Positions 25,460 through 38,724 of a stretch of 64,000 nucleotides of DNA are shown here, piece by piece (the stretch's first letter is position 1; every line of letters starts with the position of its first letter). The stretch spans positions 26,548-90,547 of the forward strand of contig JAYKNF010000073.1 in NCBI GenBank assembly GCA_036172665.1, given 5' to 3'. The notes beneath the pieces are model-generated. The model had not been told where the DNA came from, searched no databases, and saw only the letters and a list, made by a program, of their open reading frames with translations. The position numbers were made by a program, and so were the translations under genes. The stretch comes from Prosopocoilus inquinatus. Taxonomy: Eukaryota; Arthropoda; Insecta; Coleoptera; Lucanidae.

Positions 25460-28400
25460 TTGGCGTTTCGATGGACTCCAGTAGCTCTGATGTGAGATAC
25501 GACGTTTTCGGACGCAGCAGAAGCTGGAAATAGTTTTAAACGAAACAACACGCATTAGCGTTGTTCCTGTGATGTATCTAATCTATCCTTACTTAGCTAT
25601 CATGTTATTTGACGTTCGGATGGACTCCAGTAACCCTGATTTGAGATACGAAGTTCTCGGACGCAGCTGAAGCTAGAAATAGTTTTAAACGAAACCACAC
25701 GCATTAGCGTTGTTCCTGTGATGTATCTAATCGATCCTTACTTATCTATCATGTTATTTGACGTTTGGATGGACACCAGTAACGCTGATGTGAGATACGA
25801 AGTTCTCGGACGCAGCAGAAGCTGGAAATAGTTTTAAACGAAACAACACGTATTAGCGTTGTTCCTGTGATATATCTAATCGATCCTTACTCATCTATCA
25901 TGTTATTTGAAGTTTGGACGGACTCCAGTAACTCTGATGAGAGATTCAAAGTTCTCGGACGCTGTAGAAGCTGGAAATAGTTTTGAACGAAACAACACGT
26001 ATTTGCGTTGTTCCTGTGATGTATCTAAACGATTCTTACTTATCTAACATGTTATTTGACGTTTGGATGGACTCCAGTAAGTCTGATGTGAGATACAAAG
26101 TTTTGGGACGCAGCAGGAGCTGGAAATAGTTTTAAACGAAACAACACGCATTATCGTTCTTCCTGTGATGTATCTAATCGATCCTTACTTATCTATCATC
26201 TTATTTGACGTTTGGATGGACTCCAGTAACCCTGACGTGAGATACGACGTTTTCGGACGCATCAGCAGCTGGAAATAGTTTTAAACGAAACAACACGTAT
26301 TAGCGTTGTTCCTGTGATGTATCTAATCGATCCTTACTCATCTATCATGTTATTTGACGTTTGGATGGACTCCAGGAACTCTGATGTGAGATACAAAGAT
26401 TTCGGACGCAGCAGAAGCTGGAAATAGTTTTGAACGAAACAACACGTATTAGCGTTGTTCCTGTGATGTTTCTAATCGATCCATACTTATCTACTATGTT
26501 ATTTGACGTTTCGATGGACTCCAGTAACTATGATGTGAGATACGAAATTTTCGGACGCAGCAGAAGCTGGAAATAGTTTTAAACGAAACAACACGCATTA
26601 GCGTTGTTCCTGTGATGTATCTAATCGATCCTTACTTATCTATCATGTTATTTGACGTTTGGATGGACTCCAGTAACTCTGATGAGAGATACAAAGATTT
26701 CGGACGCAGCAGAAGCTGGAAATAGTTTTGAACGAAACAACACCTATTAGCGTTGTTCCTGTGATGCATCTAAACGATCCTTACTTATCTAACATGTTAT
26801 TTGACGTTTGGATGGACTCCAGTAACTCTGATGTAAGATACAAAGATTTCGGACGCAGCAGAAGCTGGAAATAGTTTCAAACGAAACAACACGTATTAGC
26901 GCTGTTCCTGTGATGTATCTGTATCTAAACGATCCTTACTTATCTAACATGTTATTTGACGTTTGGATGGACTCCAGTAAGTCTGATGTGAGATACAAAG
27001 TTTTTGGACGCAGCAGGAGCTGGAAATAGTTATAAACGAAACAACACGTATTAGCGTTGTTCCTGTGCTGTATCTAATCGATCCTTACTCATATATCATG
27101 TTATTTGGCGTTTCGATGGACTCCAGTAGCTCTGATGTGAGATACGACGTTTTCGGACGCAGCAGAAGCTGGAAATAGTTTTAAACTAAACAACACGCAT
27201 TAGCGTTGTTCCTGTGCTGTATCTAATCGATCCTTACTCATCTATCATGCTATTTGGCGTTTCGATGGACTCCAGTAGCTCTGATGTGAGATACGACGTT
27301 TTCGGACGCAGCAGAAGCTGGAAATAGTTTTGAACGAAACAACACGTATTAGCGTTGTTCCTGTGCTGTATCTAAACGATCCTTACTTTTCTAACATGTT
27401 ATTTGACGTTTGGATGGACTCCAGTAAGTCTGATGTGAGATACAAAGTTTTTGGACGCAGCAGGAGCTGGAAATAGTTTTAAACGAAACAACACGTATTA
27501 GCGTTGTTCCTGTGCTGTATCTAATCGATCCTTACTCATCTATCATGCTATTTGGCGTTTCGATGGACTCCAGTAGCTCTGATGTGAGATACGACGTTTT
27601 CGGACGCAGCAGAAGCTGGAAATAGTTTTAAACGAAACAACACGCATTAGCGTTGTTCCTGTGATGTATCTAATCGATCCTTACTCATCTATCATGCTAT
27701 TTGGCGTTTCGATGGACTCCAGTAACTTTGATGTGAGATACGAAGTTCTCGGACGCAGCTGAAGCTGGAAATAGTTTTAAACGAAACAACACGTATTAGC
27801 GTTGTTCCTGTGCTGTATCTAATCGATCCTTACTTATCTATCATGTTATTTGACGTTTGGATGGACTCCAGTAACTCTAATGTGAGATACGAAATTTTCG
27901 GACGCAGCAGAAGCTGGAAATAGTTTTAAACGAAACAACACCTATTAGCGATGTTCCTGTGATGTATCTAATCGATCCTTACTCATCTATCATGTTATTT
28001 TACGTTTGGACGGGCTCCAGTATCTCTGATGAGAGATACAAAGATTTCGGACGCAGCAGAAGCTGGAAATAGTTTTGAACGAAAGAACACCTATTAGCGA
28101 TGTTCCTGTGATGTATCTAATCGATCCTTACTCATCTATCATGTTATTTTACGTTTGGATGGACTCCAGTAACTCTGATGTGAGATACAATGTTTTTGGA
28201 CGCAGCAGAAGCTGGAAATAGTTTTGAACGAAACAACACGTACTAGCGTTGTTCCTGTGATGTATCTAATCGATCCTTACTCATCTATAATGTTATTTGG
28301 CGTTTCGATAGACTCCAGTAACTTTGATGTGAGATACGAAGTTCTCGGACGCAGCTGAAGCTGGAAATAGTTTTAAATGAAACAACACGTATTAGCGTTG

Positions 28401-28743
28401 TTCCTGTGATGTATCTAATCGATCCTTACTCATCTATCATGTTATTTGGCGTTTCGATGGACTCCAGTAGCTCTGATGTGAGATACGACGTTTTCGGACG
28501 CAGCAGAAGCTGGAAATAGTTTTAAACGAAACAACACGCATTAGCGTTGTTCCTGTGATGTATCTAATCGATCCTTACTTATCTAACATGTTATTTGACG
28601 TTTGGATGGACTCCAGCAACTCTGATGTAAGATACGACGTTTTCGGACGCAGCAGAAGCTGGAAATAGTTTTAAACGAAACAACACGCATTAGCGTTGTT
28701 CCTGTGATGTATCTAATCGATCCTTACTTATCTATCATGTTAC
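25460..28743 (+). repeat. Zone II HOR unit A (22 monomers, 3,284 bp)
   Basis: Unit A is defined by matches to unit B: ATCTATCCTTACTTAGC near 25,580, AGCTAG at 25,671 and again at 28,955 (3,284 bp = 22 x 149 + 6), GACACCAGTAACGC, TTGAAGTTTGG, CGCTGTAGAAGC, ATTATCGTTCTTCC near 26,150, ATCATCTTATTT and the 6-bp duplication at 26,921. Direct 22-monomer identity runs from about 25,460 to 27,200. Beyond that the monomers at about 27,500-28,600 match those at about 31,100-32,200 at 24 monomers, so two monomers were gained downstream in the second copy. Confidence 0.78.
26915..26926. repeat. Six-base tandem duplication GTATCT, copy 1
   Basis: GTATCT at 26,915-26,920 is repeated at 26,921-26,926, making this monomer 155 bp. 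The same duplication at the same monomer position recurs at 30,203 and 34,083. The monomer also carries GTAAGATAC upstream, TTTCAAACG and GCGCTGTTCC. Replication slippage is the likely origin, followed by spread with the larger HOR. Confidence 0.95.
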
Positions 28744-29215
28744 TTGGCGTTTCGATGGACTCCAGTAGCTCTGATGTGAGATACGACGTTTTCGGACGCA
28801 GCAGAAGCTGGAAATAGTTTTAAACGAAACAACACGCATTAGCGTTGTTCCTGTGATGTATCTAATCTATCCTTACTTAGCTATCATGTTATTTGACGTT
28901 TGGATGGACTCCAGTAACCCTGATTTGAGATACGAAGTTCTCGGACGCAGCTGAAGCTAGAAATAGTTTTAAACGAAACAACACGCATTAGCGTTGTTCC
29001 TGTGATGTATCTAATCGATCCTTACTTATCTATCATGTTATTTGACGTTTGGATGGACACCAGTAACGCTGATGTGAGATACGAAGTTCTCGGACGCAGC
29101 AGAAGCTGGAAATAGTTTTAAACGAAACAACACGTATTAGCGTTGTTCCTGTGATATATCTAATCGATCCTTACTCATCTATCATGTTATTTGAAGTTTG
29201 GACGGACTCCAGTAA

Positions 29216-29217
29216 CT
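29216..29217. other. Two-base deletion breaking the monomer phase
   Basis: The sequence reads CCAGTAACTGATGAGAG, whereas the homologous monomers at about 25,925 (unit A) and 33,090 (unit C) read AACTCTGATGAGAG. One CT of a CTCT pair is missing, a typical slippage loss, giving a 147-bp monomer. Because A and C both have the full form, the loss is private to unit B. Confidence 0.9.
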
Positions 29218-30196
29218 GATGAGAGATTCAAAGTTCTCGGACGCTGTAGAAGCTGGAAATAGTTTTGAACGAAACAACACGTATTTGCGTTGTTCCTGTG
29301 ATGTATCTAAACGATTCTTACTTATCTAACATGTTATTTGACGTTTGGATGGACTCCAGTAAGTCTGATGTAAGATACAAAGTTTTGGGACGCAGCAGGA
29401 GCTGGAAATAGTTTTAAACGAAACAACACGCATTATCGTTCTTCCCGTGATGTATCTAATCGATCCTTACTTATCTATCATCTTATTTGACGTTTGGATG
29501 GACTCCAATAACCCTGACGTGAGATACGACGTTTTCGGACGCATCAGCAGCTGGAAATAGTTTTAAACGAAACAACACGTATTAGCGTTGTTCCTGTGAT
29601 GTATCTAATCGATCCTTACTCATCTATCATGTTATTTGACGTTTGGATGGACTCCAGGAACTCTGATGTGAGATACAAAGATTTCGGACGCAGCAGAAGC
29701 TGGAAATAGTTTTGAACGAAACAACACGTATTAGCGTTGTTCCTGTGATGTTTCTAATCGATCCTTACTTATCTACTATGTTATTTGACGTTTCGATGGA
29801 CTCCAGTAACTATGATGTGAGATACGAAATTTTCGGACGCAGCAGAAGCTGGAAATAGTTTTAAACGAAACAACACGCATTAGCGTTGTTCCTGTGATGT
29901 ATCTAATCGATCCTTACTTATCTATCATGTTATTTGACGTTTGGATGGACTCCAGTAACTCTGATGAGAGATACAAAGATTTCGGACGCAGCAGAAGCTG
30001 GAAATAGTTTTGAACGAAACAACACCTATTAGCGTTGTTCCTGTGATGCATCTAAACGATCCTTACTTATCTAACATGTTATTTGACGTTTGGATGGACT
30101 CCAGTAACTCTGATGTAAGATACAAAGATTTCGGACGCAGCAGAAGCTGGAAATAGTTTCAAACGAAACAACACGTATTAGCGCTGTTCCTGTGAT

Positions 30197-30208
30197 GTAT
30201 CTGTATCT
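30197..30208. repeat. Six-base tandem duplication GTATCT, copy 2
   Basis: GTATCT at 30,197-30,202 is repeated at 30,203-30,208, in a monomer that shares GCGCTGTTCC and TTTCAAACG with the one at 26,921. Spacing from that copy is 3,282 bp = 22 x 149 + 6 - 2, which matches the indels known to lie between them. Confidence 0.95.
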
Positions 30209-32621
30209 AAACGATCCTTACTTATCTAACATGTTATTTGACGTTTGGATGGACTCCAGTAAGTCTGATGTGAGATACAAAGTTTTTGGACGCAGCAGGA
30301 GCTGGAAATAGTTTTAAACGAAACAACACGTATTAGCGTTGTTCCTGTGCTGTATCTAATCGATCCTTACTCATATATCATGTTATTTGGCGTTTCGATG
30401 GACTCCAGTAGCTCTGATGTGAGATACGACGTTTTCGGACGCAGCAGAAGCTGGAAATAGTTTTAAACTAAACAACACGCATTAGCGTTGTTCCTGTGAT
30501 GTATCTAATCGATCCTTGCTCATCTATCATGTTATTTGGCGTTTCGATGGACTCCAGTAGCTCTGATGTGAGATACGACGTTTTCGGCCGCAGCAGAATC
30601 TGGAAATAGTTTTAAACGAAACAACACGCATTAGCGTTGTTCCTGTGATGTATCTAATCGATCCTTACTCATCTATCATGTTATTTGGCGTTTCGATGGA
30701 CTCCAGTAGCTCTGATGTGAGATACGACGTTTTCGGACGCAGCAGAAGCTGGAAATAGTTTTAAACGAAACAACACGTATTAGCGTTGTTCCTGTGATGT
30801 ATCTAATCGATCCTTACTCATCTATCATGTTATTTGACGTTTGGATGGACTCCAGTAACTCTGATGAGAGATATAAAGATTTCGGACGCAGCAGAAGCTG
30901 GAAATAGTTTTGAACGAAACAACACCTATTAGCGTTGTTCCTGTGATGTATCTAAACGATCCTTACTTATCTAACATGTTATTTGACGTTTGGATGGACT
31001 CCAGTAAGTCTGATGTGAGATACAAAGTTTTTGGACGCAGCAGGAGCTGGAAATAGTTTTAAACGAAACAACACGTATTAGCGTTGTTCCTGTGCTGTAT
31101 CTAATCGATCCTTACTCATCTATCATGCTATTTGGCGTTTCGATGGACTCCAGTAGCTCTGATGTGAGATACGACGTTTTCGGACGCAGCAGAAGCTGGA
31201 AATAGCTTTAAACGAAACAACACGCATTAGCGTTGTTCCTGTGATGTATCTAATCGATCCTTACTCATCTATCATGCTATTTGGCGTTTCGATGGACTCC
31301 AGTAACTTTGATGTGAGATACGAAGTTCTCGGACGCAGCTGAAGCTGGAAATAGTTTTAAACCAAACAACACGTATTAGCGTTGTTCCTGTGCTGTATCT
31401 AATCGATCCTTACTTATCTATCATGTTATTTGACGTTTGGATGGACTCCAGTATCTCTAATGTGAGATACGAAATTTTCGGACGCAGCAGAAGCTGGAAA
31501 TAGTTTTAAACGAAACAACACCTATTAGCGATGTTCCTGTGATGTATCTAATCGATCCTTACTCATCTATCATGTTATTTTACGTTTGGATGGACTCCAG
31601 TATCTCTGATGAGAGATACAAAGATTTCGGACGCAGCAGAAACTGGAAATAGTTTTGAACGAAACAACACCTATTAGCGATGTTCCTGTGATGTATCTAA
31701 TCGATCCTTACTCATCTATCATGTTATTTTACGTTTGGATGGACTCCAGTAACTCTGATGTGAGATACAATGTTTTTGGACGCAGCAGAAGCTGGAAATA
31801 GTTTTGAACGAAACAACACGTATTAGCGTTGTTCCTGTGATGTATCTAATCGATCCTTACTCATCTATAATGTTATTTGGCGTTTCGATAGACTCCAGTA
31901 ACTTTGATGTGAGATACGAAGTTCTCGGACGCAGCTGAAGCTGGAAATAATTTTAAATGAAACAACACGTATTAGCGTTGTTCCTGTGATGTGTCTAATC
32001 GATCCTTACTCATCTATCATGTTATTTGGCGTTTCGATAGACTCCAGTAGCTCTGATGTGAGATACGACGTTTTCGGACGCAGCAGAAGCTGGAAATAGT
32101 TTTAAACGAAACAACAAGCATTAGCGTTGTTCCTGTGCTGTATCTAATCGATCCTTACTCATCTATCATGTTATTTGGCGTTTCGATGGACTCCAGTAGC
32201 TCTGATGTGAGATACGACGTTTTCGGACGCAGCAGAAGCTGGAAATAGTTTTAAACGAAACAACACGCATTAGCGTTGTTCCTGTGATGTATCTAATCTA
32301 TCCTTACTCATCTATCATGTTATTTGGCGTTTCGATGGACTCCAGTAACTTTGATGTGAGATACGAAGTTCTCGGACGCAGCTGAAGCTGGAAATAGTTT
32401 TAAATGAAACAACACGTATTAGCGTTGTTCCTGTGATGTATCTAATCGATCCTTACTCATCTCTCATGTTATTTGGCGTTTCGATGGACTCCAGTAGCTC
32501 TGATGTGAGATACGACGTTTTCGGACGCAGCAGAAGCTGGAAATAGTTTTAAACGAAACAACACGCATTAGCGTTGTTCCTGTGATGTATCTAATCGATC
32601 CTTACTCATCTATCAAGTTAC

Positions 32622-35600
32622 TTGGCGTTTCGATGAACTCCAGTAGCTCTGATGTGAGATACGACGTTTTCGAACCCAGCAGAAGCTGGAAATAGTTTTA
32701 AACGAAACAACACGCATTAGCGTTGTTCCTGTGATGTATCTAATCTATCCTTACTTAGCTATCATGTTATTTGACGTTTGGATGGACTCCAGTAACCCTG
32801 ATTTGAGATACGAAGTTCTCGGACGCAGCTGAAGCTAGAAATAGTTTTAAACGAAACAACACGCATTAGCGTTGTTCCTGTGATGTATCTAATCGATCCT
32901 TACTTATCTATCATGTTATTTGACGTTTGGATGGACATAAGTAACGCTGATGTGAGATACGAAGTTCTCGGACGCAGCAGAAGCTGGAAATAGTTTTAAA
33001 CGAAACAACACGTATTAGCGTTGTTCCTGTGATATATCTAATCGATCCTTACTCATCTATCATGTTATTTGACGTTTGGACGGACTCCAGTAACTCTGAT
33101 GAGAGATTCAAAGTTCTCGGACGCTGTAGAAGCTGGAAATAGTTTTGAACGAAACAACACGTATTTGCGTTGTTCCTGTGATGTATCTAAACGATTCTTA
33201 CTTATCTACTATGTTATTTGACGTTTCGATGGACTCCAGTAACTATGATGTGAGATAGGAAATTTTCGGACGCAGCAGAAGCTGGAAATAGTTTTAAACG
33301 AAACAACACGCATTAGCGTTGTTCCTGTGATGTATCTAATCGATCCTTACTTATCTATCATCTTATTTGACGTTTGGATGGACTCCAGTAACCCTGACGT
33401 GAGATACGACGTTTTCGGAGGCAGCAGCAGCTGGAAGTAGTTTTAAACGAAACAACACGTATTAGCGTTGTTCCTGTGATGTATCTAATCGATCCTTACT
33501 CATCTATCATGTTATTTGACGTTTGGATGGACTCCAGGAACTCTGATGTGAGATACAAAGATTTCGGACGCAGCAGAAGCTGGAAATAGTTCTGAACGAA
33601 ACAACACGTATTAGCGTTGTTCCTGTGATGTATCTAATCGATCCTTACTTATCTACTATGTTATTTGACGTTTCGATGGACTCCAGTAACTATGATGTGA
33701 GATAGGAAATTTTCGGACGCAGCAGAAGCTGGAAATAGTTTTAAACGAAACAACACGCATTAGCGTTGTTCCTGTGATGTATCTAATCGATCCTTACTTA
33801 TCTATCATGTTATTTGACGTTTGGATGGATTCCAGTAACTCTGATGAGAGATACAAAGATTTCGGACGCAGCAGAAGCTGGAAATAGTTTTGAACGAAAC
33901 AACACCTATTAGCGTTGTTCCTGTGATGTATCTAAACGATCCTTACTTATCTAACATGTTATTTGACGTTTGGATGGACTCCAGTAACTCTGATGTAAGA
34001 TACAAAGATTTCGGACGCAGCAGAAGCTGGAAATAGTTTCAAACGAAACAACACGTATTAGCGTTGTTCCTGTGATGTATCTGTATCTAAACGATCCTTA
34101 CTTATCTAACATGTTATTTGACGTTTGGATGGACTCCAGTAAGTCTGATGTGAGATACAAAGTTTTTGGACGCAGCAGGAGCTGGAAATAGTTTTAAACG
34201 AAGCAACACGTATTAGCGTTGTTCCTGTGCTGTATCTAATCGATCCTTACTCATATATCATGTTATTTGGCGTTTCGATGGACTCCAGTAGCTCTGATGT
34301 GAGATACGACGTTTTCGGACGCAGCAGAAGCTGGAAATAGTTTTAAATTAAACAACACGCATTAGCGTTGTTCCTGTGATGTATCTAATCGATCCTTACT
34401 CATCTATCATGTTATTTGGCGTTTCGATGGACTCCAGTAGCTCTGATGTGAGATACGACGTTTTCGGCCGCAGCAGAATCTGGAAATAGTTTTAAACGAA
34501 ACAACACGCATTAGCGTTGTTCCTGTGATGTATCTAATCGATCCTTACTCATCTATCATGTTATTTGGCGTTTCGATGGACTCCAGTAACTCTGATGTGA
34601 GATACGACGTTTTCGGACGCAGCAGAAGCTGGAAATAGTTTTAAACGAAACAACACGTATTAGCGTTGTTCCTGTGATGTATCTAATCGATCCTTACTCA
34701 TCTATCATGTTATTTGACGTTTGGATGGACTCCAGTAACTCTGATGAGAGATATAAAGATTTCGGACGCAGCAGAAGCTGGAAATAGTTTTGAACGAAAC
34801 AACACCTATTAGCGTTGTTCCTGTGATGTATCTAAACGATCCTTACTTATCTAACATGTTATTTGAAGTTTGGATGGACTCCAGTAAGTCTGATGTGAGA
34901 TACAAAGTTTTTGGACGCAGCAAGAGCTGGAAATAGTTTTAAACGAAACAACACGTATTAGCGTTGTTCCTGTGCTGTATCTAATCGATCCTAACTCATA
35001 TATCATGTTATTTGGCGTTTCGATGGACTCCAGTAGCTCTGATGTGAGATACGACGTTTTCGGACGCAGCAGAAGCTGGAAATAGTTTTAAACGAAACAA
35101 CACGCATTAGCGTTGTTCCTGTGATGTATTTAATCGATCCTTACTCATCTATCATGCTATTTGGCGTTTCGATGGACTCCAGTAACTTTGATGTGAGATA
35201 CGAAGTTCTCGGACGCAGCTGAAGCTGGAAATAGTTTTAAACGAAACAACACGTATTAGCGTTGTTCCTGTGCTGTATCTAATCGATCCTTACTTATCTA
35301 TCATGTTATTTGACGTTTGGATGGGCTCCAGTAACTCTAATGTGAGATACGAAATTTTCGGACGCAGCAGAAGCTGGAAATAGTTTTAAACGAAACAACA
35401 CCTATTAGCGATGTTCCTGTGATGTATCTAATCGATCCTTACTCATCTATCATGTTATTTTACGTTTGGATGGACTCCAGTATCTCTGATGAGAGATACA
35501 AAGATTTCGGACGCAGCAGAAGCTGGAAATAGTTTTGAACGAAACAACACCTATTAGCGATGTTCCTGTGATGTATCTAATCGATCCTTACTCATCTATC

Positions 35601-35740
35601 ATGTTATTTTACGTTTGGATGGACTCCAGTAACTCTGATGTGAGATACAATGTTTTTGGACGCAGCAGAAGCTGGAAATAGTTTTGAACGAAACAACACG
35701 TATTAGCGTTGTTCCTGTGATGTATCTAATCGATCCTTAC
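32622..35740 (+). repeat. Zone II HOR unit C, partial and rearranged
   Basis: Unit C follows unit B at about 3,878-3,880 bp: AGCTAG at 32,833, GTATCT duplication at 34,083, TTCGGCCGCAGCAGAATC near 34,464, GATATAAAG near 34,750, and TTTTACG units at 35,461 and about 35,610. It is changed near 33,190-33,430: an ACTATGATG/GATAGG monomer replaces the expected AAGTCTG one and recurs near 33,690, and TTCGGAGGCAGCAGCAGCTGGAAGTAG appears. Its right part also belongs to the first copy of the 30-monomer duplication that begins at about 34,255, so the 30-monomer unit was built partly from unit C. Confidence 0.7.
34077..34088. repeat. Six-base tandem duplication GTATCT, copy 3
   Basis: GTATCT at 34,077-34,082 is repeated at 34,083-34,088. 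Its distance from copy 2 is 3,880 bp = 26 x 149 + 6. This copy has GCGTTGTTCC where copies 1 and 2 have GCGCTGTTCC. It lies about 170 bp left of the 30-monomer duplication, and no fourth copy is found at +4,470 bp, which places the left limit of that duplication to its right. Confidence 0.93.
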
Positions 35741-38724
35741 TCATCTATCATGTTATTTGACGTTTGGATGGACTCCAGTAACTCTGATGAGAGATATAAA
35801 GATTTCGGACGCAGCAGAAGCTGGAAATAGTTTTGAACGAAACAACACCTATTAGCGTTGTTCCTGTGATGTATCTAAACGATCCTTACTTATCTAACAT
35901 GTTATTTGAAGTTTGGATGGACTCCAGTAAGTCTGATGTGAGATACAAAGTTTTTGGACGCAGCAGGAGCTGGAAATAGTTTTAAACGAAACAACACGTA
36001 TTAGCGTTGTTCCTGTGCTGTATCTAATCGATCCTAACTCATATATCATGTTATTTGGCGTTTCGATGGACTCCAGTAGCTCTGATGTGAGATACGACGT
36101 TTTCGGACGCAGCAGAAGCTGGAAATAGTTTTGAACGAAACAACACGTATTAGCGTTGTTCCTGTGATGTGTCTAATCGATCCTTACTCATCTATCATGT
36201 TATTTGGCGTTTCGATGGACTCCAGTAACTTTGATGTGAGATACGAAGTTCTCGGACGCAGCTGAAGCTGGAAATAATTTTAAATGAAACAACACGTATT
36301 AGCGTTGTTCCTGTGATGTGTCTAATCGATCCTTACTCATCTATCATGTTATTTGGCGTTTCGATGGACTCCAGTAACTTTGATGTGAGATACGAAGTTC
36401 TCGGACGCAGCTGAAGCTGGAAATAGTTTTAAATGAAACAACACGTATTAGCGTTGTTCCTGTGATGTATCTAATCGATCCTTACTCATCTATCATGTTA
36501 TTTGGCGTTTCGATGGACTCCAGTAGCTCTGATGTGAGATACGACGTTTTCGGACGCAGCAGAAGCTGGAAATAGTTTTAAACGAAACAACACGCATTAG
36601 CGTTGTTCCTGTGTAGTATCTAATCGATCCTTACTCATCTATCATGTTATTTGGCGTTTCGATGGACTTCAGTAACTCTGATGAGATATACGACGTTTTC
36701 GGACGCAGCAGCAGCTGGAAATAATTTTAAACGAAACAACACGTATTAGCGTTGTTCCTGTGATGTATCTAAACGATCCTTACTTATCTACCATGTTATT
36801 TGATGTTTGGATGGACTCAAGTAAGTCTGATGTGAGATACAATGTTTTGGGAGGCTGCAGGAGCTGGAAATAGTTTTAAACAAAACAACATGTATTAGCG
36901 TTGTTCCTGTGCTGTATCTAATCGATTCTTACTTACCTATTATGTTATTTGACGTTTGGATGGACTCCAGTAACCCTGACGTGAGATACGAAGTTCTCGG
37001 ACGCAGCAGAAGCTGGAAATAGTTTTAAACGAAACAACACGCATTAGCGTTGTTCCTGTGATGTATCTAATCGATCCTTACTCATCTATCATGTTATTTG
37101 ACGTTTCGATGGACTCCAGTAACTCTAATGTGAGATACGAAATTTTCGGACGCAGCAGAAGCTGGAAATAGTTTTAAACGAAACACCACGTATTAGCGTT
37201 GTTCCTGTGATATATCTAATCGATCCTTACTCATCTATCATGTTATTTTACGTTTGGATGGACTCCAGTAACTCTGATGTGAGATACAAAGTTTTTGGAC
37301 GCAGCAGAAGCTGGAAATAGTTTTAAACTAAACAACACGCATTAGCGTTGTTCCTGTGATGTATCTAATCGATCCTTACTCATCTATCATGTTATTTGGC
37401 GTTTCGATGGACTCCAGTAGCTCTGATGTGAGATACGACGTTTTCGGACGCAGCTGAAGCTAGAAATAGTTTTAAACGAAACAACACGCATTAGCGTTGT
37501 TTGTGTGATGTATCTAATCGATCCTTACTTATCTATCATGTTATTTGACGTTTGGATGGACTCCAGTAACCCTGACGTGAGATACGAAGTTCTCGGACGC
37601 AGCAGAAGCTGGAAATCGTTTTAAACGAAACAACACGCATTAGCGTTGTTCCTGTGATGTATCTAATCGATCCTTACTCATCTATCATGTTATCTGACGT
37701 TTGGATGGACTCCAGTAACTCTGATGAGAGATACAAAGATTTCGGACGCAGCAGAAGCTGGAAATAGTTTTGAACGAAACAACACGTATTAGCGTTGTTC
37801 CTGTGTAGTATCTAATCGATCCTTACTCATCTATCATGTTATTTGGCGTTTCGATGGACTTCAGTAACTCTGATGAGATATACGACGTTTTCGGACGCAG
37901 CAGCAGCTGGAAATAATTTTAAACGAAACAACACGTATTAGCGTTGTTCCTGTGCTGTATCTAATCGATCCTTACTTATCTATCATGTTATTTGACGTTT
38001 GGATGAACTCCAGTAACTCTAATGAGAGATACGAAATTTTCGGACGCAGCAGAAGCTGGAAATAGTTTTGAACGAAACAACACGTATTAGCGTCGTTCCT
38101 GTGATGTATCTAAACGATCCTTACTTATCTAACATGTTATTTGACGTTTGGATGGACACCAGTATCCCTGATGTGAGATACTAAGTTCTCGGACGCAGCA
38201 GAAGCTGGAAATAATTTTAAACGAAACAACACGTATTAGCGTTGTTCCTGTGATGTATCTAATCGATCCTTACTCATCTATCATGTTATTTGACGTTTGG
38301 ACGGACTCCAGTAACTCTGATGAGAGATTCAAAGTTCTCGGACGCAGTAGAAGCTGGAAATAGTTTTAAACGAAACAACACGTATTAGCGTTGTTCCTGT
38401 GCTGTATCTAATCGATCCTTACTCATATATCATGTTACTTGGCGTTTCGATGGACTCCAGTAGCTCTGATGTGAGATACGACGTTTTCGGACGCAGCAGA
38501 AGCTGGAAATAGTTTTAAACGAAACAACACGTATTAGCGTTGTTCCTGTGATGTATCTAATCGATCCTTACTCATCTATCATGTTATTTGACGTTTGGAC
38601 GGACTCCAGTAACTCTGATGAGAGATTCAAAGTTCTCGGACGCAGCTGAAGCTGGAAATAGTTTTAAATGAAACAACACGTATTAGCGTTGTTCCTGTGA
38701 TGTATCTAATCGACCCTTACTCAT
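34255..38724 (+). repeat. Zone III, 30-monomer segmental duplication, first copy (4,470 bp)
   Basis: Identity at +4,470 bp (30 x 149) begins at about 34,255, just after three mismatches against 38,690-38,725 (GTGCTG/GTGATG, CGATCC/CGACCC, CATATATC/CATCTATC). Shared rare features include TTTTAAATTAAAC (34,341), GCAAGAGC (34,921), GTATTTAATCG, a run with ACCATGTTATTTGATG, ATGGACTCAAG, GGAGGCTGCAGG and CAAAACAACATG (about 36,790-36,890), GTTTGTGTG near 37,500, GGAAATCG near 37,613 and TATCTGACG. The left half resembles Zone II unit C; the right end, from about 37,925, carries GACACCAGTATCCCTG and the following order known from Zone I. It is thus a composite unit. Confidence 0.9.

Larger units (their letters stand above)
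28744..32621 (+). repeat. Zone II HOR unit B (26 monomers, 3,878 bp)
   Basis: Unit B repeats unit A, with the same private variants (AGCTAG at 28,955, ATTATCGTTCTTCC near 29,431, ATCATCTTATTT near 29,470). It contains the 2-bp deletion near 29,216 and the second GTATCT duplication at 30,203. The distance to the next AGCTAG, at 32,833, is 3,878 bp = 26 x 149 + 6 - 2. New material relative to A includes TTCGGCCGCAGCAGAATC near 30,584 and a GATATAAAG unit near 30,870. The latter part (about 31,100-32,200) matches unit A's 27,500-28,600. Confidence 0.78.
18123..34254 (+). repeat. Zone II, irregular satellite domain
   Basis: The same 149-bp monomer continues but the 35/36-monomer order is lost. 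Units seldom or never met in Zone I become frequent: AACTTTGATG with GCAGCTGAAGC, TTTTACG at 132-136, GCTATTTGGCG, AAAGATTTCGG with GATATAAAG, and AACTCTAATG with GAAATTTTCGG. The GGATCC-bearing monomer that marks Zones I, IV and V was not found here. Four of the five phase-changing indels of the window fall in this zone and the fifth lies near its right edge in the third repeat unit, so this region has been subject to slippage that the others escaped or have purged. Internal order comes from small tandem duplications on the left and 22- to 26-monomer units on the right. Confidence 0.85.

Noticed and set aside
36780..36900. Possible foreign insertion or degenerate unit (GGAGGCTGCAGG, CAAAACAACATG, ACTCAAG)
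   Set aside because: The segment is still a normal 149-bp monomer in phase. It has an unusual number of substitutions and recurs at 41,250-41,370 only because of the 30-monomer duplication.
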